Shown here: positions 11,758 to 23,316 of the stretch, piece after piece
Layout: every line of letters begins with the position of its first letter
Position numbering within the stretch: position 1 is the first letter of the stretch
Source: Micromussa lordhowensis
Lineage: Eukaryota > Cnidaria > Anthozoa > Scleractinia > Lobophylliidae
Assembly (NCBI GenBank): GCA_964020085.1
Contig: OZ026600.1
Span: forward strand, 8,263,448-8,327,447
Reading direction: 5' to 3'
Length of the DNA: 64,000 bases
Position numbers and translations under genes: made by a program
The notes under the pieces: generated by a model
Told to the model about the DNA's origin: nothing
The model's input: only the letters and a program-made list of their open reading frames with translations
The model's database searches: none

Positions 11758-12127
11758 GGTGGAATGGGATACTCAACCAGTCAGCCCTTGTCAAAACGGT
11801 ACAATGAACACCCGATTGATTCAGTCTAAATGTAAGTAGTTTAGATCCAGTTTGTTAAATGGTACAACATAAAAAGATCTGGTCATGTCAAAGAACGAAT
11901 AGGCTAGCTATCTCTGTTCAAGCGGCACAGCATAGTTTAAACTGGGCTAGAGTGATGTCAAATGGGATAGCGTTACATGAAATGGCAGAGCATAGTAACA
12001 ATTGATACAGGGTAAGATGGAATAGCTGAGCATGAAATGGCACAGAGTCGAGCGAGAACTGGTCACTTATTTCAATTTAGCCAAGTTAAGTATCTTCTAC
12101 TGGAAGAACTAGATTGGAAGTGCTACA

Positions 12128-12369
12128 GAATCCTCCGTAGGAAAAAAGACGGCGACTGGTATATTTACCCACAGTTCTTAGCGCAGGAAAACTTTAAAAA
12201 CGTTCATTAAAGGGTTGAAAAATCTTCAAACCTACTATACACAATGTCCTTAGTACAGGGACAAATATTGTAAAAATTTGGCTTTCCTTGTGTCAGTATA
12301 CGCTGTAATAGGTTCGCAAGGTATTGTGGTAAAATGTACAGCCGCCATCTTTTTTCCTACGGTGGATTG
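12128..12369. mobile_element. 242-bp MITE, copy 1 (partner 52908-53149)
   Basis: Same length and about the same sequence as 52908-53149. Terminal inverted repeats of about 26 bp: left AATCCTCCGTAGGAAAAAAG, right the inverse of AATCCACCGTAGGAAAAAAG. A clean target duplication is not obvious at this copy. Confidence 0.8.
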
Positions 12370-12380
12370 TAGAATGCAGT

Positions 12381-12600
12381 GACAAAAGGCTGGTTCACAC
12401 TAGCGACGGAATCGGAAGCGGAGCCGGACCAAGAAAAAAATGGCGGCTCTAGAGGAAAAGCTGGCAGAGGCTGTGGGACAGTTCCCCGTTCTTTATGACA
12501 AGTCCTGCAGGGACTTCAAAGACAACAGAAAACAAAACCACCCCAGCGTCTTCATAAGGTGTTACCCAACGAATCGCTGATACAGTACGGTGAGAGTGAA
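12381..12600 (+). pseudogene. DNA-transposon remnant with MADF-domain start
   Basis: After a transposon-end-like GGCTGGTTCACACTAGCGAC at 12388, the ATG at 12440 opens a 46-codon frame ending at 12580. It reads MAALEEKLAEAVGQFPVLYD followed by KSCRDFKDNRKQN, matching the first helix of a MADF (Myb/SANT-like) domain, in which a hydrophobic-tyrosine-acidic core precedes a K/R-rich stretch. The rest of the domain (the usual W-x-x-I-A helix) is missing and the frame then stops. MADF/Myb-like proteins accompany Harbinger-type transposases. This is a truncated accessory gene, not a functional one. Confidence 0.5.
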
Positions 12601-13286
12601 GTGTCTCCTGTCAATCAGTAAACAACAGAATGAACCTGGCAAGAACTCGCACGTTTTAATCGTTAGATTTACATCTTCACTTCATCACTAGCCTTTTATC
12701 AAAGTACGTTCATGTAGCTTTGATAGTTTAGGATCATGTCAAGTTTTAGCTTTATATAACTCTGAGTTTCATTTGAAAATGGAGAGGTAAAATATGCCAA
12801 CTACTGCTTGATGAAGACTGACTAGATTTCCAAAAACCTAGTAAAACGAGAAATACCCAATAATATTGAATTTTTAAGACCAGACTATATTTCCTGCTTT
12901 TTGACACACGACAATTAAAGCACAACGATCTCGTTTAATATGACAGTTAGTTTCTAAATCTGCACTCAATTCCTAGACAGTTTAGCAAGCTTGGTATAAA
13001 AATTAGCATGACAAAAGGAAAAACTCCATTTTTACCCTTTCAGCCCCGACTCAAAATATTGACTCTTACTACATAAAAGCTAAAATAGAATTTTAAGCCA
13101 TCTATATATTTCGCATCGTGGTCACGAATTAACATTACTTCTTTTAGTCTTAACATTTTTCTTATGGTATTTTTAACTTGCGACCGAATCCATTTTCTTG
13201 TATTTAATAAGCATTGCAAAACACTTTTTGAGCGGCGGCAAATTTCCATCGATCCTTTCAAATCTGACCTCAATTTCTATTCTCAC

Positions 13287-13667
13287 GCCCCGTCCACACG
13301 TATTCGGGTATTTTTGAATCCGCAATATTTTTTCCGGATACGGCTTCCGTCCACACGCATCCGGCGAATTCGGCAGCGAATCCGGATATTTCCGCTCTCC
13401 AGAGTGAAAAAAAAAAAAAAATCCGCAACGAATCTGATAACGTGTGGACGTTTCGAATCCGATGACGTAGCAAAGTCGTGTCCAGTCTCTTACCGAACAA
13501 TAAACCAATATGCCGGCACAATATGCAGGCCTAGTTTCTCTCGAGTGAATCCGGATACCATCAGATGTGTGTGGACAGGCGAATTCAATTTGAATACGCT
13601 GCGTATGGACAAGAAAATTTTTGAATCCGGAAAGAAAATATCCGGATCGATGCTTGTGGACGAGGCC
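13287..13667. mobile_element. MITE with GCCCCGTCCACA-type inverted ends
   Basis: The left end GCCCCGTCCACACGTATTCG and following TTTTTGAATCCG recur, inverted and diverged, at the right end (TTTTTGAATCCGGAAAG ... TTGTGGACGAGGCC, to 13667). Several CCGGATA and GAATCCG words repeat internally on both strands. A run of 16 A sits near 13408. The overlapping frames at 13164-13775 (+) and 13173-13756 (-) arise from this repeat. Confidence 0.65.
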
Positions 13668-14083
13668 TCAGATAAACCTTTGGTACAATCAGCGAGTTTA
13701 GGAAGGCAATATGCGTGTATATACATATATTTTTTTTCTTTGCATGTCTTTTGCATTCTTGTTGTAATTAGGTAAGCTATTTAATTTGGTAATAGGCGAG
13801 CAAAGTTTCCAGACATTCGGTCGATTCTTTCGCGATGTCGAAAATCCAACCACTTCCGGAAATTGGGCTAATGTAACCTTATTTACCGACTAAGAAGAGA
13901 TCAGCCTTGTTGGAATGATAAAGATTCAGTTAATGGAGTAAAAGAAAAGAATTAAATTGAATCCTCTGCTTTTCAAAAATAAATGCTGCTTTATTTATTT
14001 ATTTATTTATTTTTAGCCATGTTTTTTTAAAATTCTATTTGTCAAAAAGAAATACCATTCTCGGGTAAAAGAACCCGCCATAG
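13668..14083. other. No gene recognised
   Basis: AT-rich spacer with a (TTTA)n run at about 13989-14014. Nothing else noticed. Confidence 0.4.
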
Positions 14084-14550
14084 ATTTCTGATGAAACTTG
14101 GTATGGTGTCATTACAGTACAAGGAGATGTTAAAAACGTAATAAAAAGAGGGGGTCACCGTGCTTGTTTTCATGCCACGATGCTGAGAAATATGGTTATT
14201 TTGGTGACTTTTGGTTATCTCAGTGCGCAACAAATAAGCTCGATTATTTTTCAATGCGGCGTGTTATATCTCACAGAATTCGACTGTCTTTGATTGCTTA
14301 TTCATCTACGTCCCAGAAGAAATGGCTTCAAATACCCTGCATTATTAACTGATATTTTTATCCTTTAAAGGAAACATAATTTGGACTTGCTCTAATGGGC
14401 CCGTTACGTCTCTATCTGTGGCATTTATTTCATTTGCCAAAAAAGTAGCAGTAGCCATAGATTTCTGCCAAATTTTTTCTCAGTTATTGCGGATATTGTT
14501 CTCATTGAATTTATAAAATAAAAAGTGGGGGTCACCGTGCTCATTTAAGG
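14084..14550. repeat. Two diverged direct copies of a ~95-bp unit
   Basis: Copy 1 (about 14084-14170) and copy 2 (about 14451-14550) both start with GCCATAGATTTCTG and both end with ATAAAAAG(A/T)GGGGGTCACCG then TGCT. Between them is unrelated sequence. The GGGGTCACCG word also occurs in the 1230-1888 palindrome, where AAGGTGG is nearby as it is here (14550), suggesting one repeat family. Confidence 0.55.
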
Positions 14551-17500
14551 TGGGGCTTTACCTGAATTAAAGTGAAATTTGAGGAAGTTTAAAGAGAGAT
14601 TGAAAGGGGGAGAAAAGGTTATGGAACACCACTGGTCTGTATCTATCAATTTTTAACTTCAAACTCTAATTTTAAAACAACACCAAATCTTCCAAATTTC
14701 CTATTTCCATAAATTTTACTAATCCTTTGAGAAAAACTATCTGTCTCCAAATAAACCTAAAAATCCCCCAAAAATTTACAAAACGGCGCAAAACATAGAT
14801 GTGTGTAATGAGTGAACAGATTCTTGATTGCTTGAAACGTAAACGAGATATTTGCATTAAGAACATAATACCAAGCCAAAATACGGCTTTCAGGTAAACC
14901 CCCGCCTTAAGAGGAAATTAGCTTTTATCTCGCTATCGAGCTTAGTTTGAAGGAAATGTTTTGTACGCGCGCGCGCTCATGTGCGCGCGCTGATGACGCA
15001 AAATTCGTGCGCAGTAGGAATGCGCAATGCAAAGCTCGGGAATCACCTTAACGTTAAAGTTACTGACCGATGGTTATTCTATGATTGTTAATTGTATATA
15101 AGGGAATGTTTTGCAATGCAGGACATTTAAGTTTTGTTTCGAATAAAACGTATAGAACTTCCATTTTAAACGAATTTCCGAATCGCGAAGATTGTCCGAC
15201 CGTCGAAACGATGGTACCGATGATTACCGAGGGATTCCGACCAATGTATGTTGGGATACTTATCCCACTCGAATTGGATCATATTCATATCCTCGGTACT
15301 GGACTGGAACTAGCTGAAGGCAAATAGCATTTACTTCTTTTTTAACAGTCCAACACCGACGCAGTGATTGGCTAGGTAGTATATCCCATAATAATTGGGT
15401 TAATCGGCTTAGGAGTTATCACCCAGAATAATTGTAGCGTTTGACCTCAAAGTTATTCGAACTCAGTGCAAAACAACGTTTCAGTGTCCCTAACGAGATT
15501 ATAACGAACGCTAGAATTACAAATACGGAAAAAATATTATGAATTAAGAATGCCTTCCCTTGATTTCTTCGTGTTTTAGCTTTACTGAAAACCAGTGTAG
15601 CTAACAATAGTTGCAATCGCTTGAAACGCCTCAACCTCGACAACAACATATATACTCAAAGGAAGCCGGGAAAACATTTTTTTCCCGTATGAAGCAATAA
15701 AGTTAATAGGTCAAAGTTAAAAGTATTTGAGGCTGCTGAATACGTTCATGACATTCCTAATCAATCTCTTCGTTGTTTCGCAACGTCATATAAAGACACG
15801 AATGTGGTCATAGACACTAACCAAACACAATGAAACAATAGCAAATACAGTTACCATAATTATAAAATTCGCCTTAGTCAGTACTCAGTCCAAACATTGT
15901 AGCTAAATTTTAATAAACCACACAGCGGGGAAAGCCTAACAAATCATTTCCCTACAAAACCGTGAACAAGATCAATTACGCTGATGCCTCAAACAGTTCT
16001 TATCCTCTCTTTGTGTATGGAAACAGGTCTTATGGACTTCTCAGCTATAGTCAATACAACACTCAAAAACCCATTTGTTGTCATAGACACTGGGCAAAGA
16101 AACCTCGCATATAAAGCCAATAAAGAAAATTCCGAGTTCGTGCACGTGAAATGTTTTCCGTTGGCTCCTCGCCAGGTCACGGTTACAGGGTAATGGTTTG
16201 AGCAAAGAATTGCTTGCTATACTTAGTTTGTATTACAAGGAATCTCGCGAAAGCCGGAAATACAAAATTCCGTTTGCATTTCAAAACACGCAGGCAGCCT
16301 ATGGTAAGCTCAAACTCTATTCTTTGTTAGCTCCCATTAAAAGACTGAAAATTAAAGAAGAAAAATACTTTCAAATACATGTGAAAAAACAGTGTACTTT
16401 GTGCTTGCTGATTGAGAAGACAACAGACAGACAACTTAGCTTAAATGACATCTTTTGTGTAGTAGATTACAGACTGTTAATATTTATTTCTTTATTTCTT
16501 TATTTTATTACGTCCCTTATTACGCAATTGGAAATCCTTATGCGATATAAGGCCAGATTGCCACCATCATTTTGATGCTAGAAAGACTTCAAGCGCGATG
16601 TTTGACGAGTTAGCTGAAAGGTCTCTGATGAGTGTCTTGGCAGGGACGAAACGTATGCAAGGCTAGTCATTGTAAAATTCTCACACTATTTTTTTGTGCA
16701 GAAACTAGTCAAATGATTCAAACATTCGCTGGAATAAACCTCACTTGGCTAACTGTTTTTTTCTTTTTTTTATTGAGTCATGATTAGGGAAAGTGGTATA
16801 TAGGGCACATAGTTTAAAATTTAAATAAATGAAAAGTCCCAGACCTAGAAAGTCATTAGTGCTACGATTACAACCATTTAACTTCTTGCATGAAGTCTTA
16901 TGCGTGTACAGATTATTTGAGTGGGCAAACAACATCCCCCAAGACTGATCTTATCTGTTTATTATGCCAAATAATCTCTCCTAAAATCTGTTTCAAAATT
17001 ACATGATGCTATCATGAATATTCTATCAGTATTATACAATTAATAACTTCATTAAGTGGTTTTCCTCTCTATCTATATAACTTTTTGAAGGCATTCATAA
17101 TTCAAAGTGTGCCTAATTAATTAAACTGTTCAAAATTTAATTATAATATCGTACAGTTACTTCAACTTAACACTTTTGTTCTAAATTAGATTGAAAGCTC
17201 AAATGTCCTGAGAATTTATGAACCTTTCTTGTATCAAGGAAAAATGCACGTCGTGTTCTTCTCGAAATCCTTCCTTACTCTGTGAACCTCCAGCTCATAT
17301 TATTTCATTTCTTTCCATAGACACGGCGCTCCCCTCGTTAAGTTAGCTTTGTGTCGTGTAGTCCTCTGTCGAGCTTATTTTGTTATCTTGAATACGTGTC
17401 TTTCGAATTCAATCTGTCGCGTCTATGTGAATTGAAATCTCAAAATTCAAATTTGCAAGGTCAGTTATTCACGACTTCGAGTGGCTTTTAATACTAAGTT

Positions 17501-18006
17501 CACTTGTTTGGCATAATTTGCGGCCCAAGGAGAGATATATAGGTACAAATTACAAGATCGAAGGAAATTAAACCGACCGTCTCAACTCCGCCAATGAAAC
17601 TTGACGAAACTACTTGTGTTAAGGTCAGAATACGAAAAATATAATAACGATATCGATTAGGTCATGGTAACAAAGTGCATATATACTCGTTAAACGCAGT
17701 GTTGTAGCCTCGGTTTCTGTTCAGGTATAGTGATTCTTATTAAAGGATAAAGGCTCCTAAGGCTATGGCAAAGTTTATAATCATCAAGTATCATTACTTT
17801 GTTGGAAATTCGCCATGGTATTATTGGTGACTACGCATTCCGAGTTAGCCGTTTCCTTCCATCATTTCCATAGTCATGGCAAATAACGGTGCACGTAAAA
17901 AATTCCAGACTCTACGGTGGTGAGCAATGCATTAATTCTGTAAACGAAGAGCACAAGTTGTCTCTGTCGATGTACATTTTTTGTTTACTCTCTACGCATG
18001 CCTGAT
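14551..18006. other. No gene recognised
   Basis: About 3.4 kb. Frames at 15085-15327, 15984-16193 and 16198-16575 (+) have no domain I recognise and no good splice context. A CG-alternating stretch (GCGCGCGCGC) occurs near 14968-14990. No RNA gene or long repeat seen. Confidence 0.4.
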
Positions 18007-18546
18007 TTAAGTTCTGTACCTGTTGTAATTTTGGTAGCCAGAAATTGTAATTGAAACGTTGACAGGGTCCGTATCCTCGGCTATACGTCTTTTATGCCGT
18101 CTATGCAGTTTTTTCTTCCAGTTGGCTTGTTCCGTGTTCGATTTCTCTTTTGCGTGGTGCTTATCTGCTAATCCCGCTGGCGGCCTTGCGACGGTCACGC
18201 GTGTAGTGTTAGAATTATCCGATGGGACGTCAGGCGAAGGTCGTTCAGGACGATTTAGTTTCGTTTTGTGCCCCCGCCTTCGCTTCCTTTCGCGTGGTAA
18301 TCCATCGTTTTGTGTGACCAATTGAACTTTTCCGCTGTGTATTTGAGGCAATTTTGGAGCGATGTCCTTGCTTTTTTGGGAGCTTCGGAGTATTTCTGTC
18401 ATTGTCATAGGAAGGTGATTTGAAGGACTCAGCGAAGGCAGTCTTATAGAGTCTTCTACCAGTTCCTCGAAAGTTTTCTCGTCTTGATGTTTGGTGTTTT
18501 GTTTCGCATTTACGTTCGAGTCTTCGTATTCCGAATTGCTGCTCAT
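18007..18546 (-). CDS. Novel basic, Ser/Pro-rich nuclear-type protein (179 aa)
   Basis: Single open frame from an ATG at 18546 to the stop at 18007. I do not recognise a family. The N-terminal third is acidic and Ser-rich (MSSNSEYEDSNV; FEELVEDSIRLPSLSP at about 26-41). A KLPQI motif is at 65-69. Two strongly basic clusters follow, RERKRRRGHKTK at about 86-97 and KKKLHRRHKRR at about 144-154, which look like nuclear-localisation signals. The body is predicted disordered. No transmembrane segment or signal peptide. It shares the L-P-x-I tetrapeptide with the four other single-exon ORFs here, but not their coiled coil. No close AATAAA is visible downstream. It could also be an exon of a larger gene. 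Confidence 0.55.
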   Translation of the reverse strand: MSSNSEYEDSNVNAKQNTKHQDEKTFEELVEDSIRLPSLSPSNHLPMTMTEILRSSQKSKDIAPKLPQIHSGKVQLVTQNDGLPRERKRRRGHKTKLNRPERPSPDVPSDNSNTTRVTVARPPAGLADKHHAKEKSNTEQANWKKKLHRRHKRRIAEDTDPVNVSITISGYQNYNRYRT

Positions 18547-19959
18547 GATGAAGTCGTGTTCATTCTAAGCCAACGCTTATGTGTCATAGCTTTGCGTCGT
18601 GTAAGTAAGCGCTTGTAAGCTTGTCTCCAAACTGTTTGCACTTCTCATCGAAATCAACACCAGCGTGTTTTTTGTTGTTTCTGACAAGCGTTTCGAGGTC
18701 GATGTGGCACTAAACACGCAGTTTTTCATCGGAATCCGGCTGAAAAACTTGGCGAAGAGGTTGCGGAGCGAGTTGTTTCCATTCTCGATGGCATAGATTC
18801 AGGCTGGCAAGAGAACGTCTTTATACCGACGCGACGAGTCGAAATCAAACACCACCAAGAATTCTGTGAATTACAATTATTCACGGTTATGACAGACAAC
18901 ATCTCTTACCCATGACCTCAGCCATGACCCGTATTCTACTGTTTGTTCGGGCTCTGGCTCATTTAGCTCTCAAGCGGATCATATGCTTGTTGTATTAAAA
19001 GATCATAAAATGTTAAGCTACAATAATGTTGTCGATCATATAGTGCAAAATTCTCGCTCAGTGGGTGTCGTTATAATTATCGTGTAATCTAATTGGGCGC
19101 GAAACGCATTTTCAGTGCTTTTACTCACCAAGAGGGCAAATAAATTGACGTGTAATTTAATGTATTCCCCTCTCTTATATACACAAAACAGCTTTTGATT
19201 GTGTTCTATTTACTTGTGCGTACTTCGTTCTTGACAAGAGAGAAAGATCCTTATTTGAACTGAAAAAGCAAATTTTGTTAATGACACTTTTCAAAAGCAT
19301 TAATTCAGTGTGATGTAAGCTTGGGGTATTTATTCAAGACAAAAGAAAATTTCCGTATTAGCTTGTGGTTAAAGATTCCTCAGTTTCAAGTCCTATTTCC
19401 CCGCCACATTTTCTCATCGTTTAAGTCCTTCTGAGACAGTCATGTTCGCGCTGACATCTTGTCGACTTCATGGGAGAAATTTCAGGGTCAGGAATAAAAT
19501 TTTTAAACGCAAACTGAGATCATGGGGGGCGGAGTACAAAGGGGAAAATATTTTCTTAAAAAATATTTTGCTTCGTTAAGCGGGCTAACTTTATTCGTTT
19601 TGAGCGATGAATCCCCCTCTGTTACATAACTGTCCAGCATTATTTCTATCTAGCCACGAAACTTTTCAGTTTACTTGCGACAAGAACTGATTACCTTTAT
19701 TTATAGCATTGACACATTCAGCAATGAACGAAGATAAGTGGACAATCTCATATCATTTACGATCCATCAATAATCTTTCAGCGTGGGCAAGTTGTTTCTC
19801 GCCTTATTTTGCACCAAAGAATTTATTCCCGCAGGGTTTCCTTTTTTTTTGTTTGATGTTTTAATCCTCAATTACAGGCTGCTTATCACCTTTTCCAACA
19901 CCACAAAAGATCATGTTTTATCCATTGACCTTGTTTATTATATATCTTTATTTTGTCAG
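18547..19959. other. No gene recognised
   Basis: 1.4 kb upstream of the 18007-18546 gene, so its promoter and any 5' exon should lie here. I could not pick a specific promoter element. No repeats or RNA genes recognised. Confidence 0.35.
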
Positions 19960-20051
19960 TCTGCAACAACACGAGCCCAAGCCTCTCCGCTCTCGACCCA
20001 ATGGCTTTCAAGGTCTACGACGACGAAATCAAAGAAGTCCAGTTCATCCTT
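19960..20051 (+). other. Possible orphan internal exon (92 nt)
   Basis: A strong acceptor (ATTTTGTCAG, ending 19959) and a strong donor (CTT then GTAAGTGA, from 20052) bracket 92 bases. In one phase they read CNNTSPSLSALDPM followed by AFKVYDDEIKEVQFIL, which looks like ordinary protein. No partner exon on this strand was found nearby. It may be an isolated fragment of a duplicated gene or a chance pairing of splice signals. Confidence 0.3.
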
Positions 20052-23000
20052 GTAAGTGATGATTGCCATTTACGTCAGTCACGGCAAAAGAAAAAATACC
20101 ATAACGCGTAGCGCTAAATAATGAAGTCTCAACCAGCGGATCTAAAATTAGAAGAAGCGACGCGACAATATATTGAAATCTTCTCGTCTTCCATCGCATA
20201 ACGCCGCAAACTCTAGTGATGTGTTTAATTGAAAGACTACCTTTCCCCCAATTACAAAGCCTGACTCAGCCTCAGCCGGAAAAAAACTATATTCTTGATG
20301 TACTACTTTTATTCATATAAGACTCTCTACTCTGAAATTCCTGTGGGTTTCCGCCTTTACTATACAAGCTGACATATTTAATCATGCAATGTTGAACTTT
20401 TGTTTTCAATACAGAATTGATGACAACCCCATCCTAGAACTTTATTAGCCCGAAAACGCGACTAAATCGTGCTCAGGAGATCGACTTAGCTGGTAATTTT
20501 GAGTCGATGTGCTTCAAGGACAGATCATGAACTTAAACAAGGAACACGGCTCAAAAATCTCGGCGTGGATTTTGCCTTTATGTATGTTACCTACGCTTTT
20601 TGTTTTATCATATTACAGTCTTGTCATTCGTTTGCCAAAATTTGTTAGGGTCTGCCATTTGTACTGCACTTCGATCCTAACTTATGTTACCCAACCTTTT
20701 TCAGTCCTCTTTGAATTATTGTTAATTCTCTTGTGTCTGTTTTTACCCGATGCATGTTGGTTAAGTTTTCCTCGATTTGAAGCTAACTCATCCAATCCAT
20801 ACATCAGATTATTTACAGCGAGCAATAGAAATGTATCTTGTATAAGTAATGTAAAATGCTAAGTCCTTGTTAATCACGAACATCGGATGAGCCTGTTGAC
20901 TTACTGGCGCCGGCTTCCAACGCAGGTCCTTTAGCACGGACGAAACAAAAACAACTTGCTTTTACCCGTTTATTCCTAGGTGAACTGGCCGCGCACTGTG
21001 TAATTGATTTGTCCAAGACTTACAACGCGACAGCCCAGGTCAGTGCTCGAACCTGGAGCGCTCAAATCATTCAATATCCAATTAACACTAAAGAAGAAAG
21101 TTCATCGCGCCTCCCACAGATACATAACATATTCATTCATGACCATTTATGGTGACTTGAGTTAAGTCTGAGCGGAATTAATTAATCACTCTTAAATCTT
21201 GCGCCGTAATAGTCTTTGGCGTTTATAATTATATACAGTCAGTGTAGTCTGGGAGACGAGAATACCCCACTTACTCTGGCAAACAACTTCTCCATTTAAA
21301 TTTATATCATTGCACGTTTTCAGCAGTACAGCCATGGCCAGTCCCTGATTCCTATAAAACAGTCCATAAATCTTATTATATTATTATTCCGCCACATTCT
21401 CGATTTTGGGATCGATTCAAAGCTTCGTGTCTGAAATTAACCGTTTTGATATCTATGGTGTCCGGGATAGACGTGTTTCTGACCGTCCCTAAAAAACAGT
21501 TTGCAAGGGACACGGAAGAGAGTGATTTGGATTGTAGAATATCTTTTATTTTTTCTGAATTTTAAAGTTGCTTTACTGGTATCTATAAAGAAGGCCACCA
21601 ACATGGCTGTCTCAATCTACACTCTCCCAAAATTATTTCAGCAGAAGCTCATGTCATGAAGTATATCAGAAAATTAAGCCATAACTTAACTCTAAATCTG
21701 TTTATTTTCGTATGCCGTGTAAACAAGCAAAAAGCCATTTGGGAAAACCATCAATATGTAGAGTTAATGCACGGAAGTTGGGAGAGAACTGTCCGTTAAA
21801 CGGAAAACAGAGCTTATTGCACCTGAAATGCTAGCTGGAAAAACTTCTAAATCATCAAAAAGACAAATTATTTAATCTAAATAAACAATTTATTGACAGT
21901 GCATTACGTTAAAAAGTGGAGTATTTGTAACGGGTGATCATTTTTGGCCCTAAAATTCTTTTTGCCCCTACTTTTCAGTTGACAAATGTCAGATATTTAC
22001 TCTGCAAGAATCGTCGCTTATACTGCCTATTCCAACAGCAAACGAATTGCCGATAAAAGCAAAATCTTAGAGTGTAGATACTTCTAGTTATTTCATGACT
22101 GACTGTTTCTCGACCGAATATCTTTTATGATCACTCCCTGGTTATCAGAAGCCCCCGTGCTTGTCACTTTTGATCCGCATGGACATTATCCCCCTAGTTA
22201 TTTCAATGCATTTCTTGTATTGTAGATTTTACGAATTTACTGTCGTGTCACAAGTTCCTAGACTGTTCTCTTTATTTGCTCAGTCAGTCAACTGTCTACC
22301 TTTAAGTTGGACGGACTCAGTAGGAAAATGTTATCCGATGAGATTTAGACATAATTCTTTTTAAATCTAAGTTCGGATTTCAGGCTTTGGTCTTTTCATG
22401 GCTGAATTGTGGTTAAAAACTTGTTGATGTTCGACACAGTCTGTCATCACACTAATTACAAGAGATTATGATTATAATCTCTTGTCATTATTATTGCTGA
22501 AAATTTGTTAAATTTAGTGCCAGATATGCATAAAAACAAGTTAGTCGTCTTTTAGGCTTGCCAGATTTGCGCACAGACGAATATATGACAGACGGATTAT
22601 TTCTGTTATTCGTCTAAAACTCGAATTTATATTTAGACGATTTAACTGAATTTATCATTGGGATAATTTGTCTGAAGCAGTGAACAGAAGACAATTGCAA
22701 GCGATGACAGAACGAACCTAAATTAATGGTCAACATCGATTATATATTCTTCTCATTTAATTTACAAAAAAGCGAGATCGAGTGAGAAAGTGGCCGGGTT
22801 CAAGTTAGTTCGTTTTAAGTATGTTTAACGTAAAATAACAGATTTCCCAGTTTTTGTTAAGTTACACTTCGAAACAAGTGAAGAATTTCCGCTGCGGTTG
22901 TTGGAAACAGTATGTAGGGTTGAAATCGACCCGGCCAAAGAATTATGGGATCGACATATTTCCCGGCTTTCCCCAGACCTTCAGGTGGATTATCCGACAA

Positions 23001-23316
23001 TTCTGTTCTTACGGAAACTGGCCGGACTGAATGGAAAATCTCCATTCATGGTTTAATCCTTAAAGGAGCTTTGCCAAGTTGAAAATTTCTCCTAAAAACA
23101 CGCCTGTATTCTTTTTCCACCATGTTTAGATAGAATTTAATATTGTAATCTAATTACTTCTCAGGATCATGTGCTGTTCAAAGAGGCAAATAGCATATTT
23201 GATAGGGTTTTAGATGTCAGTAAGGAATTCAAAACAAAGTTCGAATACCACTGAGAAAGAAAGGGTTGATTCAAAGACAAGGATATTATACGAAATTAAA
23301 AGCAAGCTCTTTATTT
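20052..23316. other. No gene recognised
   Basis: 3.3 kb AT-rich. The plus-strand frame 20509-20862 is hydrophobic and Leu-rich but has no domain match I can name. A hairpin, ACAAGAGATTAT and its inverse, lies at 22459-22486. No gene, RNA or element identified. Confidence 0.4.
23310..23315 (-). promoter_or_regulatory. Poly(A) signal AATAAA abutting the stop codon
   Basis: On the minus strand the stop TAA (23319-23317) is followed after one base by AATAAA. If used, the cleavage site would give a 3' UTR of only about 20-30 nt. Confidence 0.4.

Noticed and set aside
13164..13775. 203-codon plus-strand ORF
   Set aside because: It coincides with an inverted-repeat MITE and opens on both strands; composition is not protein-like.
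20509..20862. Hydrophobic 117-codon ORF as a membrane protein
   Set aside because: Leu-rich by AT/T-rich composition, no recognisable family, no splice or poly(A) context.
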